DNA of 64,000 nucleotides, taken from Phymorhynchus buccinoides. Lineage: Eukaryota; Mollusca; Gastropoda; Neogastropoda; Raphitomidae. The notes under the pieces were generated by a model. That model ran no database searches, was not told the origin of the DNA, and was given only the letters and a program-made list of their open reading frames with translations. A program made the translations under genes and the position numbers. Below, in pieces: positions 50,724 through 63,705 of the stretch (its first letter is position 1; the number at the start of each line of letters is the position of its first letter). The stretch lies in the NCBI GenBank assembly GCA_017654935.2, contig CM065686.1:22544134-22608133 (forward strand), given 5' to 3'.

Positions 50724-52580
50724 AACATGGTAATATCCTAAAACAGAAATACTTTTATTCCCAGCACTGGATGCATTGGACTGTAGAGGGGAAGTAATGG
50801 TTTTTCTTTTTGATCTTGTTGGTTTTTTTGCTCCTTTTGTTGTCTGCTTTTTGCTCTTTTTGCTGTTTTCTTGTTTGTCTGTGTTGATAAGGGCGCATTC
50901 GCTGAAATATCCAGTAGTTGTGTAGTGTCTCTTGTGAATAAAACAACATAACTTTACACTTGTTGTGTGCTTGTTTGCTTGTTGTATGAATCAGTTTAGG
51001 GTTAAAGTTCGTTCTTTTCATATCTCAGAGAGAAAAAGAAAGAAAAATCAAGTTCTTTTACTTTTTATTCTTTGCAGCAAATTCCTCTAAACTGGTGCCC
51101 GCAGTAAGACAAAAAGGCAAATTTAGCATTAAGACATGCACCACGAAGCTGATCCGTGGGTTAAATTCAAGTAATTTTTTTTTTTTATGTGATGAAAATA
51201 GCCCTTAACTGATTCTAACCCTATTCCTTGCCCGAGTCAAAGCAAAATTTGAAAGAAACCAAAGCTGAGAATAAAGGTACTTTTTTTCTAGGATTTAACC
51301 GTTGGATTTTCAGCTGCGTTGTTGTCATACCATAGTATCCATATTGAGTGATGAGAGATTGCAATCAGACAGAATGCCTGGTTACCGGTAGCCTATCAAC
51401 ATTTGACAGTTTTAGTTCAAAGCGTTTCTTGGTGGCCTAAAAATCAGTGCTAGGAATATAGGTCAGATATTTTACGGACTATAAGGCGATACTTTTTTCT
51501 CCAGACTGAGACCCCTGTGCCTATTAATATGACTAACAATATAGTAAGAAATTATAATAATAAGATAAAACAAGATGGCAATGCCATGTAAACATAGTCC
51601 CAGTATCAACAACACCCCCACACATATACTCTCCCTCACATGCATGCACACACACACACAACACACACATACTTGCTCAGTCTGATGAAAGTGGGTACAG
51701 ACACTTAATCTGTGGGGTGCACACCCTTAACATGGAGACATTTCTGCCACTCTGCGACATTTAAATCCCACGTGGCATAATTTGTGCTGCAATATCTTCT
51801 ACTCTTGATATTACAACCCCATACAAAATTTGAAGTGATTCCATGCATTATTTCACGAGATATAAGAAGGTGAAGAAAAATGGAGACATGTCTGCCACTC
51901 GGAGACATTTTATTCCTGGGGCATAATTTATGTATTGTATTCTAGGTATTACACCTTTGCACAAAATTTGAAGGAATTCTATCTTCTACTTCACGAGATA
52001 TAGCTCAGACAGAAAATTATACAGCGCAAAGAAGGCAATTTCATTTTTTTAAGGTCAAACTTCAAGGTCAAGGCCAGCACGCCAATAATTTATGCTCAGG
52101 TGGCTTCTACTCTAGGTGATACACCACCGCACAAAATCTGAAGTGCTTTTGTCAAGAAAAATATGACTAAAACACCAATTTTTAGACCCCAACCACTTTA
52201 AAGGTCTACCAATGACCTTGATCGGTACCCCATCATCAGAATTGCCACAAACCAGTGCACCTACATGCCAAGTTTGAAGACTGTAAGTCAACGGTGTAGA
52301 AGATATTGCCCCTTAAAGATTTTAGATTTTCAAGGTCATATGTCAAGGTCAACATCACTACAGTAATAATTTATGCACGTGCAGCATCTAGGCACCCTAA
52401 GGAACAATTCTGCTTGGTTCAGTGGTTTAGGCGCCATGAAGTGGAACACATTTTTGTCACACACAAACACATGCACACACATACATACATACAGACAGCA
52501 GAGAAACGCACAGCCCTCGTCCCCATAGTAAAATATGATACTTGTTTTAGGATTTAACCAACCCAGCTGCATTCAGTCAC

Positions 52581-52737
52581 CTGTTTCAGGCTTAGCACAC
52601 TCCTTTTTGTGGTTAGGCCAATGATGTTTTTGGCAGTCTCGAGAGCAGTAGCCAACCGTCTTGCAGGCCGAGCAGAGGCGAACCGTAATAGTGCCAGAGC
52701 CATCGTCATGGCGTCCACATTCAGCGCATTTGTCCAT
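52581..52737 (-). pseudogene. MYND gene copy B, first coding exon only
   Basis: Same length, start and donor as copy A's first exon, with the same eight zinc ligands. One change gives Q-K-H-H-W in place of Q-K-R-H-W. No further exons are present before the gap, so as assembled it cannot make the full protein. The fragment may be an orphan exon or an assembly break. Confidence 0.75.
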
Positions 52738-52902
52738 GTGACGTCAGTTTGATTCACTGATCAATTCATCTGATAGCTCCTCCTTAGTTGTCTCTTCCTT
52801 AAAGAAAAAAGGAAAAAAAAGAAAGAAAAAAGTTGTGATGACTGACAGAATAACAATCTTGAGAGATGGAACAGTCCTCAGAGGGGGTCTGGGAGTGATT
52901 AC

Positions 52903-53148
52903 TGTCGCAGCCAAAAAAGTCGCTCGTTCAAATAAATCGCCCGCTACTATGAGAGTGTGTATAAATTTGCGACAACCACAAATTTCACTCTTTCTTTACT
53001 TGAACCATTTACCTAACCCTAACCCTATCCCTAACCCTAGAAAAAAAGTAAAATTTGTGGTTCATGCTCAATGTCGCAAAATGTCGCAAATACACTCTCA
53101 TAGTAGCCAGGCGATTTATTTGAACGAGCGACTTTTTTGACTGCGACA
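52903..53148. mobile_element. Foldback MITE with telomeric loop (copy B)
   Basis: Counterpart of 45972-46211; the loop is CTAACCCTAACCCTATCCCT and longer by one six-base unit. Confidence 0.85.
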
Positions 53149-53224
53149 ATTACAACAAGCCATTCAATACTGCACATCTTCCAATAAGATTTGTCAGTTA
53201 TTTAGTAGTTTTATTTTTGTCCTA

Positions 53225-54597
53225 AGAGGGGGTCTGGGAGTGATTACAACAAGCCGTTCAATACTGCAAATGGAAGTCTATCTTCCAATAAGATTTTTCA
53301 GTTATTTAGTAGTTTTATTTTAGTCCTCAGAGGGGGTCTGGGAGTGATTACAACAAGCCGTTCAATACTGCAAATGGAAGTCTATCTCTGCAAATGGAAG
53401 TCTATCTTCCAATAAGATTTGTCAGTTATTTAGTAGTTTTATTTTTGTCCTAAGAGGGGGTCTGGGAGTGATTACAACAAGCCGTTCAATAATGCACATG
53501 GAAGTCTATCTTCCAATAAGATTTGTCAGTTATTTAGTAGTTTTATTTTTGTCCTAAGAGGGGGTCTGGGAGTGATTACAACAAGCCGTTCAATACTGCA
53601 CATGGAAGTCTATCTTCCAATAAGATTTGTCAGTTATTTAGTAGTTTTATTTTAGTCCTCAGAGGGGGTCTGGGAGTGATTACAACAAGCCGTTCAATAC
53701 TGCAAATGGAAGTCTATCTTCCAATAAGATTTGTCAGTTATTTAGTAGTTTTATTTTAGTCCTCAGAGGGGGTCTGGGAGTGATTACAACAAGCCGTTCA
53801 ATACTGCAAATGGAAGTCTATCTTCCAATAAGATTTTTCAGTTATTTAGTAGTTTTATTTTAGTCCTCAGAGGGGGTCTGGGAGTGATTACAACAAGCCG
53901 TTCAATACTGCACATGGAAGTCTATCTTCCAATAAGATTTGTCAGTTATTTAGTAGTTTTATTTTAGTCCTCAGAGGGGGTCTGGGAGTGATTACAACAA
54001 GCCGTTCAATACTGCAAATGGAAGTCTATCTTCCAATAAGATTTGTCAGTTATTTAGTAGTTTTATTTTAGTCCTCAGAGGGGGTCTGGGAGTGATTACA
54101 ACAAGCCGTTCAATACTGCAAATGGAAGTCTATCTTCCAATAAGATTTTTCAGTTATTTAGTAGTTTTATTTTAGTCCTCAGAGGGGGTCTGGGAGTGAT
54201 TACAACAAGCCGTTCAATAATGCACATGGAAGTCTATCTTCCAATAAGATTTGTCAGTTATTTAGTAGTTTTATTTTAGTCCTCAGAGGGGGTCTGGGAG
54301 TGATTACAACAAGCCGTTCAATACTGCAAATGGAAGTCTATCTTCCAATAAGATTTGTCAGTTATTTAGTAGTTTTATTTTAGTCCTCAGAGGGGGTCTG
54401 GGAGTGATTACAACAAGCCGTTCAATACTGCAAATGGAAGTCTATTTTCCAATAAGATTGTTCAGTTATTTAGTAGTTTTATTTTAGTCCTCAGAGGGGG
54501 TCTGGGAGTGATTACAACAAGCCGTTCAATACTGCACATGGAAGTCTATCTTCCAATAAGATTTTTCAGTTATTTAGTAGTTTTATTTTAGTCCTGA
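53225..54597 (+). repeat. 104-bp minisatellite, expanded (copy B)
   Basis: AGAGGGGGTCTGGGAGTGAT starts at 53225, 53329, 53453, 53557 and then every 104 bases to about 54493. One unit has an internal 20-base duplication (CTGCAAATGGAAGTCTATCT). About 13 full units, against two or three in copies A and C. Confidence 0.95.
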
Positions 54598-54639
54598 GAG
54601 GCTACTCTTCTTCTTTCATGTTGTGAAACCAGCTCTAAC

Positions 54640-54990
54640 CAACTCTGAACACTATTCCTAACCTGAGCAAAGCAAATTAGTCTATCTTGTTGAAAGTTTT
54701 AAAAGGGGGGTTGGGTGTGGTGGGTGGGGTTAGCTAAACTTCACTTCTTCTTTGAACAACTCTGAACACTATTCCTAACCTGAGCAAAGCAAATTAGTCT
54801 ATCTTGTTGAAAGTTTTAAAAGGGGGGTTGGGTGTGGTGGGTGGGGTTAGCTAAACTTCACTTCTTCTTTGAACAACTCTGAACACTATTCCTAACCTGA
54901 GCAAAGCAAATTAGTCTATCTTGTTGAAAGTTTTAAAAGGGGGGTTGGGTGTGGTGGGTGGGGTTAGCTAAACTTCACTTCTTGTTTGAA
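54640..54990 (+). repeat. 117-bp repeat, three units (copy B)
   Basis: GAACACTATTCCTAACCTGA recurs at 54647, 54764 and 54881, with GTTGAAAGTTTTAAAAGGGG and GGGTTAGCTAAACTTCACTT. Copies A and C have one unit. Confidence 0.95.
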
Positions 54991-55647
54991 CCCACACGCT
55001 TTTAGTTAATCATTCTGGCAAATTCGATCAGGAAAAAAAAAGATTGGAAAAAACTGTATATACCTATTGTTGTAATCATAAATATGATAATGATATCACC
55101 TAACACAACAGGACTTTTCACCATTGCAGCTTTAGTCTTTAGATTCAGAAGGCCTAGATTTTAATTTTTTAATGTTACAAAAAGTAAACTTAAAGATGTA
55201 TGTGGTAGATTAAAATGGCTAAGCAATGAATATTGCGCTGTAGAAGATAATACCAATTGACTTACTTAATTGAACGTGTTTCAAATGTCAAGGTCCATAA
55301 GCAAAGATACAGGATGCTGAGTCTTTTGGATTACACTATTACAGAGCTTCTTTATAACGGCTACTTTCGGTTTTGTTTGGAATCAAACATCACTAACACA
55401 CATGCACAGAAAAGTCAACCCACGGGCAGGGTCAGATCATTGGGTCCCGATAAATACCAGGAATTTGTTTTGTTTGTCAGACAAACTGCTATGCGTTTTC
55501 TTTAACCTGTGTACGTTTGAGCGCCTTCCAGGAAACAGGTGTCTAATCTGTAAATAATGTACCAGGAAAAGCGAAAAGTAGCACTCTCTATGTTTCAGGG
55601 GAGAGCACTGGACATCAGTGAATCCTCTCTCTAAAATGTGTGAGATA

Positions 55648-56566
55648 TGGGGCTCAAACGTGATAAAATACCAGTTCACTACACTGGCTTTAAGATACCA
55701 GTTAAGTAGTTAAGTGGACTTTCTTATTTATCGGGCTCAGACGTGATAAAATACCAGTTAACTACTTAAGTGGACTTTCTTATTCACAAAACGTGAAAAA
55801 ATACCAGTTAACTACTTAAGTGGACTTTCTTATCAATTTCCCTTCCAGTCAGTTAACTGCTTAAGTGGCATTTTATCATATTATGAATGAAAACCAACTC
55901 GTTAACTTGTTTTTGTAACACGAAATCCCATTGGGTACTGCAGATCAGCAATCTTTCCGCAGAAATTGCTCCAAATACGTTTTAGTAACTGAAATAATCC
56001 CCAAATAGCATCAAATAGTATAAATATATCATTGCCCGTTTCTTATGAGTTAGTGAATAGATTGTATCCGTCAGGTTGAATTTCAACAGATGGTGTTTAT
56101 GCTATGTTATTTTATTTATTTATTTATTTATTTTTACTAATTTGTGGTTAAAATATTGTCTCTGAAAAACGCGCTAGGCTGCGATTTTGTGGGAACTACG
56201 TCTACGGTGTGGCTCAGCTCAAGACGAGACGCTTTCTTTTGTTCTGTTTGTTGCCAGGCAAATTGGCACGTACAAAACGATCATCGGCCATATTTGCAGA
56301 AAAGGGTCAGGGTTGGTTTTCATTCATAATATGATAAAATGCCACTTAAGCAGTTAACTGACCGGAAGCGGAAATTGATAAGGAAGTCCACTTAAGTAGT
56401 TAACTGGTATTTTTTCACGTTTTGTGAATAAGAAAGTCCACTTAAGTTGTTAACTGGTATTTTATCACGTCTGAGCCCGATAAATAAGAAAGTCCACTTA
56501 ACTACTTAACTGGTATCTTAAAGCCAGTTAAGTAGTGAACTGGTATTTTATCACGTTTGAGCCCCA
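55648..56566. mobile_element. Foldback element at the palindrome centre
   Basis: Counterpart of 47513-48416. Its left half belongs to copy B and its right half to copy C; the two flanks (ATGTGTGAGATA and TATCTCACACAT) are mirror images, unlike in copy A, where only the left flank matches. Confidence 0.8.
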
Positions 56567-57608
56567 TATCTCACACATTTTAGAGAGAGGATTCACTGAT
56601 GTCCAGTGCTCTCCCCTGAAACGTAGAGACTGCTACTTTTCGCTTTTCCTGGTACATTATTTACAGATTAGACACCTGTTTCCTGGAAGGCGCTCAAACG
56701 TACACAGGTTAAAGAAAACGCATAGCAGTTTGTCTGACAAACAAAACAAATTCCTGGTATTTATCGGGACCCAATGATCTGACCCTGCCCGTGGGTTGAC
56801 TTTTCTGTGCATGTGTTAGTGATGTTGACAGTGTTAAAAGTTATTTTGATTCCAAACAAAACCGAAAGTAGCCGTTATAAAGAAGCTCTGTAATCCAAAA
56901 GACTCTGCATCCTGTATCTTTGCTTACGGACCTTGACATTTGAAACACGTTCAATTAAGTAAGTCAATTGGTATTATCTTCTACAGCGCAATATTCATTG
57001 CTTAGCCATTTTAATCTACCACATGCATCTTTAAGCCTTTGGTTAACACGTTCAAGTTTACTTTTTGTAACATTAAAAAATTAAAATCTAGGCCTTCTGA
57101 ATCTAAAGACTAAAGCTGCAATGATGAAAAGTCCTGTTGTGTTAGGTAATATCATTATCATATTTATGATTACAACAATAGGTATATACAGTTTTTTCCA
57201 ATCTTTTTTTTTCCTGATCGAATTTGCCAGAATGATTAACTAAAAGCGTGTGGGTTCAAAGAAGAAGTGAAGTTTAGCTAACCCCACCCACCACACCCAA
57301 CCCCCCTTTTAAAACTTTCAACAAGATAGACTAATTTGCTTTGCTCAGGTTAGGAATAGTGTTCAGAGTTGGTTAGAGCTGGTTTCACAACATGAAAGAA
57401 GAAGAGTAATCACTCCCAGACCCCCTCTGAGGACTAAAATAAAACTACTAAATAACTGACAAATCTTATTGGAAGATAGACTTCCATTTGCAGTATTGAA
57501 CGGCTTGTTGTAATCACTCCCAGACCCCCTCTCAGGACAAAAATAAAACTACTAAATAACTGAAAAATCTTATTGGAAGATGTGCAGTATTGAATGGCTT
57601 GTTGTAAT

Positions 57609-57847
57609 TGTCGCAGTCAAAAAAGTCGCTCGTTCAAATAAATTGCCTGGCTACTATGAGAGTGTATTTGCGACATTTTGCGACATTGAGCATGAACCAC
57701 AAATTTCACTTTTTTCTAGGGTTAGGGTTAGGGTTAGGTAAATGGTTCAAGTAAAGAAAGAGTGAAATTTGTGGTTGTCGCAAATTTATACACACTCTCA
57801 TAGTAGCGGGCGATTTATTTGAACGAGCGACTTTTTTGGCTGCGACA
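57609..57847. mobile_element. Foldback MITE with telomeric loop (copy C)
   Basis: Inverted counterpart of 45972-46211, with TTAGGGTTAGGGTTAGG in the loop (about 57716-57738) and GTAAT at both flanks. Confidence 0.85.
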
Positions 57848-58012
57848 GTAATCACTCCCAGACCCCCTCTGAGGACTGTTCCATCTCTCAAGATTGTTAT
57901 TCTGTCAGTCATCACAACTTTTTTCTTTCTTTTTTTTCCTTTTTTCTTTAAGGAAGAGACAACTAAGGAGGAGCTATCGGATGAATTGATCAGTGAATCA
58001 AACTGACGTCAC

Positions 58013-58169
58013 ATGGACAAATGCACTGAATGTGGACGCCATGACGATGGCTCTGGCACTATTACGGTTCGCCTCTGCTCGGCCTGCAAGACGGTTGGCT
58101 ACTGCTCTCGAGACTGCCAAAAACGTCATTGGCCTAACCACAAAAAAGAGTGTGCTAAGCCTGAAACAG
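58013..58169 (+). CDS. MYND gene copy C, exon 1 (MYND 1)
   Basis: It starts M-D-K-C-T-E-C; the donor is GAAACAG followed by GTGACT. The in-frame TGA upstream and the TGACGTCA motif (58004-58011) are kept. Confidence 0.9.
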
Positions 58170-61167
58170 GTGACTGAATGCAGCTGGGTTGGTTAAATCC
58201 TAAAACAAGTATCATATTTTACTATGGGGACGAGGGCTGTGCGTTTCTCTGCTGTCTGTATGTATGTATGTGTGTGCATGTGTTTGTGTGTGACAAAAAT
58301 GTGTTCCACTTCATGGCGCCTAAACCACTGAACCAAGCAGAATTGTTCCTTAGGGTGCCTAGATGCTGCACGTGCATAAATTATTACTGTAGTGATGTTG
58401 ACCTTGACATATGACCTTGAAAATCTAAAATCTTTAAGGGGCAATATCTTCTACACCGTTGACTTAGTCTTCAAACTTGGCATGTAGGTGCATTGGTTTG
58501 TGGCAATTCTGATGATGAGGTACCGATCAAGGTCATTGGTAAACCTTTAAAGTGGTTGGGGTCTAAAAATTGGTGTTTTAGTCATATTTTTCTTGACAAA
58601 AGCACTTCAGATTTTGTGCGGTGGTGTATCACCTAGAGTAGAAGACACCTGAGCATAAATTATTGGCGTGCTGGCCTTGACCTTGAAGTTTGACCTTAAA
58701 AAAATGAAATTTCCGTCTTTGCGCTGTATAATTTTCTGTCTGAGCTATATCTCGTGAAGTAGAAGATAGAATCCCTTCAAATTTTGTGCAAAGGTGTAAT
58801 ACCTAGAATACAATATATAAATTATGCCCCAGGAATAAAATGTCTCCGAGTGGCAGACATGTCTCCATTTTTTTTCACCTTCTTTAATCTCGTGAAATAC
58901 TGCATGGAATCACTTCAAATTTTGTATGGGGGGTGCAATACTAAGAGTTGAAGATATTGCAGCACAAATTATGCCACATGGGGTTTAAATGTCGCAGAGT
59001 GGCAGAAATGTCTCCATGTTAAGGGTGTGCACCCCTCAGATTAAGGGTGTGTACCCACTTTCATCAGACTGAGCAAATATGTGTGTGTGTGTGTGTGTGC
59101 ATGCATGTGAGGGGGAGTATATGTGTGGGGGTGTTGCTGATACTGGCACTATGTTAACATGGCGTTGCTATCTTGTTTTATCTTATTATTATAGTTTCTT
59201 TCTATATTGATAGTCATATTGATAGTCATATTAATAGGTGCAGGGATCTCATTCTGGGGAAAAAAGTATTGCCTTATAGTCCGTAAAATATCTGACCTAT
59301 ATTCCTAGCACTGAGTTTTAGGCCACCAAGAAACGCTTTGAACTAAAACTGTCAAATGTTGATAGGCTACCGGTAACCACGCATTCTGTCAGATTGCAAT
59401 CTCTCATCACTCAATATGGATACTATGGTATGACAACAACGCAGCTGAAAATCCAACGGTTAAATCCTAGAAAAAAGTACCTTTATTCTCAGCTCTGGTT
59501 TCTTCCAAATTTTGCTTTGACTCGGGTAAGGAATAGGTTTAGAATCAGTTAAGGGTTATTTTCATCACATGATTGGTGAAAAGAATTATTACTTGAATTT
59601 AATCCACGAATCAGCTGCTTGGTGCATGTCTTAATGCTAAATTTGCCTTTTTGTCTTACCGCGGGCACCAGTTTAGAGGAATTTGCTGCAAAGAATAAAA
59701 AGTAAAAGAACTTGATTTTTCTTTCTTTTTCTCTCTGAGATATGAAAAGAACGAACTTTAACCCTAAACTGATTTATACAACAAGCAAACAAGCACACAA
59801 CAAGTGTAAAGTGACGTTGTTTTATTCACAAGAGACACTACACAACTACTGGATATTTCAGCGAATGCGCCCTTATCAACACAGACAAACAAGAAAACAG
59901 CAAAAAGAGCAAAAAGCAGACAACAAAAGGAGCAAAAATCAACAAGATAAAAAACACCAATACTTCCCCTCTACAGTCCAATGCATCCAGTGCTGGGAAT
60001 AAAAGTATTTCTGTTTTAGGATATTACCATGGTTTTTTTTAGCCGTGTTGTTGTGATCCCATTGCCTTCCATATTGAGTGGCGAGGTATTGCGATCATGT
60101 GTCTTTTTTATTTGTTGTGTGTCTGAGCAATATCTTAAAACTTCAAACTTGTGAACATTATCTTGTCAATGAATGAAAAGCTGTTTAACGTCCTCCGGTC
60201 TGGAATAGACACATGGGACATTAGTAGATATAAACATGGTGGGAACAATCCTGGAGGCAATGCCCGGAGGCTGTGCAACGCCACTAAAGTCCCGAACATT
60301 TTAACAATACAGATATATTATAAAGTTATATTGTCAATGAATGAAAAATGGTGTTTTACGTCCTCTCGGTCATAGACACATATGGGACATTTGTAAATAC
60401 AAAGATGGTGGGAACAATACTGGCTGCTATGCCCGGAGGCAGTGCAACACCAGTAAAGTCCCGAGTTTTTAACAATATAGATAGGTGTAGCGGTAACCAC
60501 GCCTCGGCTAAAACCTCATCAGCTATGGTACCGCCACAAGTAATAGAATGATTTTATCTTGTCAACAGCTGCACAGAATCACTTGAATTTTGTCTGGTGA
60601 TCTATTTTCTGCATTTCATATTTGTACTGTCTTTTAGTGCTGCAGAAAAGGGGACTTTTAGTTGGCCTTTGGGGACCTCCCCTAATATATTCGGCTGCTC
60701 CATTGTTGCCTGTGCTTCTTCAAATAACAATAACTCTGGATATTCTCTAAGGAAACACAAAGAACAGTAACTCTGGAGATTCTCTATGGAAGCGCAAAGA
60801 ACAGTAACTCTGGAGATTCTCTATGGAAATGCAAAGAACAGTAACTCTGGAGGTTCTCTATGGAAACGCAAAGAACAGTAACTCTGGAGGTTCTCTATGG
60901 AAACGCAAAGAACAGTTACTCTGGAGATTCTCTAACAAAACTCAAAGAAAATAACTCTGGAGATTCTCTATGGAAACACAATTAGAACAATAACTCTGGA
61001 TATCGCGTCCTATCCCATAATATGGCCTCATGGTTCCACACCACTGTTTCAGAAAAAGCCCCCACCAAGAAGTCCTCAGGCCTAAAGACCGAAGCGGAAG
61101 GAAAAAACACCACCAGACCTGATGATGATGGAAACCAGGGAGATGGGACCAAGATGACTTGTCATGT

Positions 61168-61231
<64 letters not shown>

Positions 61232-61681
61232 CTTCATGATTAAAGCAATAAAGGGGACATAAAGTCCAAATAGAAGTTAATCTCTATTGCAAGATTATAA
61301 GTAAATATAGGCTTGTATCTACAAATAAAAAAATTGATATTAGTTCAGATCAGCGTATAAACGCGATGGGAAAGTGCCAGATTGAAGGTTTAAGGAGGCC
61401 ACCATTTTGTGCCAGGTTGTGACATCACAGACTCAATTTCCCTTAGACTTCTCACAGTCTATTAAGATAAAACCAGGAACAAAGGTGACTTCATTCAACA
61501 GCAACCCTGACCTGCTACCCTCTGAGAAGCTAAAGAAAAGAAGGAAGGGTGAGAAGCTCTTAATTAATTGTACCTGAGGGTGCCAGTCTGATGCTGATCT
61601 CAGTCAACAAAGAGCACACACACACATTCTCTCTCTCTTTTTCTCTCTATCTCTCCCTCTCTCTCTCTGTGTGACCTGATT

Positions 61682-61729
<48 letters not shown>

Positions 61730-62031
61730 TGCATGCATGCAGGAGGCAGGGGGATGCTCATATCAATGATCATATGAAGTGTCATATCAACTGTCTTATT
61801 TCATTGCACAGTAGTTGTTGTTGCAAAGATCATGACTGTATGGTTGAGTTCTGTTTCTTCAGAAATGTGGGCTGCAGCGTGAGACTATGAACCGGTGTAG
61901 CTCCTGTCGCGCTGTGGCCTACTGCTCCCACGACTGTCAGCGCGCCGACTGGAAGACCCACAGGCCTGTGTGCGGCGCTGTGCTCGACAAACCTGCCACC
62001 CCGGCCGCCATGGATGATAGCCCAAAGAAAG
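58013..62031 (+). CDS. MYND gene copy C, exons 1-3, runs off window
   Basis: Exons 58013-58169, 61053-61165 and 61863-62031 join in phase and encode both MYND fingers, residues 1-147 of the family. All 16 zinc ligands are kept. The only protein change against copy A in these exons is C-T-E for C-A-E near the start; exons 2 and 3 are identical. Exon 4 would lie about 1 kb past the end of the window. The leader acceptor is CTTTTTTCTTTAAG at 57952. Since introns are also nearly identical to copy A, this is a recent duplicate or the other haplotype. Confidence 0.85.
61053..61165 (+). CDS. MYND gene copy C, exon 2
   Basis: Same protein as copy A exon 2, ending M-T-C-H at GTAAAG. A 59-base (GA)n tract starts within the donor region. 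Confidence 0.88.
61863..62031 (+). CDS. MYND gene copy C, exon 3 (MYND 2)
   Basis: The acceptor is TTTCTTCAG and the donor is AAGAAAG followed by GTTTGT. The protein is identical to copy A. A CA microsatellite (61681-61722) and an inverted SINE (62118-62489) flank it. Confidence 0.9.
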
Positions 62032-62117
62032 GTTTGTCTTTAAGATATTCACCCCAAAACACAACACTGTTCATTGTAAGCTTTCGTATTTATTACAATA
62101 CTTCATCAGGCTTCATT

Positions 62118-62336
62118 TGGTATTATTTGGTATTTGGTACTTTATAGTCACAGAGGCGTCTCTGTGAAATTCGGGTTGCTCCCACCTGGAGAGCGCATCG
62201 CAGCCAGAGGCGCGCCACCCAATATTTGTTTTGTTTTGCATGCGATTTTTGTCACTGATGATGAATTACATTTTGACCAAATGACAACTTTTTCGTTGCC
62301 ACTGGGTTTAACGTGTGCTAAGTGCATGGGCACACG

Positions 62337-62367
<31 letters not shown>

Positions 62368-62489
62368 TCCACGTTCAGACCGTTAAGGCCTAGTGCAGAA
62401 TGAGAGGAAAAAATCCCCTGTACCCAGGTTCGAACTCGGGTTTACTTGACACGAAGCGAACGCGATACCACTGTGCCACTCTACACCTC
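62118..62489 (-). mobile_element. tRNA-derived SINE (copy C)
   Basis: Inverted counterpart of 40852-41226, present in both copies at the same place, so it predates the duplication. Confidence 0.85.
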
Positions 62490-62604
62490 AAACCACTGCA
62501 CTTGCACATCAAATACCAGCAATTTATAGGCAGAAAAAAAGGCTCACAATCATTCCATTATTTTGTAACAAAAGAAAGCTTTGTCTGCAGATGTCTGTGG
62601 TTGT

Positions 62605-63705
62605 TGTTGTTGTTGTTGTACCCTGGCTAAAAGACTCCAGGGATCATCTGAAAAGCTGAAGCACTTGAACGCGGTACAAATGGGATGAGAACATTACGCG
62701 TGTGACCGTCGGAGTGAGGCTGCCCACGTGGCGGGGTAATATCCATGGTGTTGACCATGATTTATTTACCCTTCCCTCCATGGGAATACTGGGGGGGGGG
62801 GGGGGGGGGGGGGGGGGTCTTTTTTTGTTATAAATAGTTCCCCCACCTTCTGGATGTTCTGTGCTCGTAACTTCCTCTAATCTGTTACTCTCTTTGACTC
62901 TGCCTTTTCCCCTTGCTTACTGTTATCTACTACCTTTCTGCCTAACCGGTCCATTCTTCTGCCTTTTTTCCAAGAAAACACTTTCAAAAAGATTTCCTCC
63001 AGCCGAAGTTGGACTTGCTGGGCGTAACTATTTTCTAGTGAGGTGCATAACGGCAGCTTGACGCATCTGCGCTCATAATTGACAGCAAACTGTCTGAGCT
63101 ATTGAAGAAGAAGAAGAATTTACCCTTTCGCTAGCAGACATTTTTCAGCCCAAAATTTATGTCAAGCTTGCCTCGGTTAAGAAAAGTCTGCATCTAGAAT
63201 ACTGTTAATGCTCAATGCTCCCATGACATGTATCAAAACACGAATGAGGCTTTTCCTTATCTCCCTAAAGTAACAACATAAGGTAATTATTGGATGACAG
63301 GTCCTAACTTTCGCGCCTTTTAGTGACAAGGATGATAAATCAGTGTGGTGGACCCCCCGTGGGGATACCGGCTGTGTGGGGTGTGTGTGTCTTCTGTACA
63401 AATAGATCCCCCACCTTCTGGAAGTTCTGTTCTTGTAACTTCCTCTAATCTGTCTCTCTCTTTGGCTCTGCCTTTTCCCTTGCTTTGTGTCATCTACTTA
63501 CTATCTTTCTGACTTTTTGGCCCTGTTCGTTGCGCTCCTCCGAAATCAGAATGTGCCGGCTGAATGCAGTGAGGACATCAGTGAAAACTGGAAAAGCGGA
63601 CACATACGTACCCATTGTGACCTTATGGCATGGGAACGCAGAAGAAAAAGAAGTGTGGTGGAGAAATGTGGCATATGCAGCGAAAGGGATAACTTAAAAG
63701 TAATT
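62605..63705 (-). repeat. Dispersed repeats (copy C)
   Basis: Inverted counterparts of the CAA-tail copy (62605-62745), head type 1 (62795-63115) and head type 2 (63350-63705) of copy A, in mirrored order. The G run at 62791-62817 is 27 long. Confidence 0.75.

Larger units (their letters stand above)
50079..56315. repeat. Duplication zone copy B (direct, truncated)
   Basis: It matches copy A from about 43192 to 48180. It starts at the gap, so exons 2 and beyond are absent. It differs from A by two expanded minisatellites (53225-54597, 54640-54990), lack of the element at 46527, and point changes. Confidence 0.9.

Noticed and set aside
50079..60130. B/C palindrome as a missed-adapter read artefact
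   Set aside because: The arms differ in minisatellite length, MITE content and many single bases, which one folded-back molecule would not show. Misplaced haplotypes remain possible.
61887..62147. Reading exon 3 on to the stop as a complete 86-residue protein
   Set aside because: A GTTTGT donor at 62032 and the phase match with exon 4 in copy A show that the frame past 62031 is intron.
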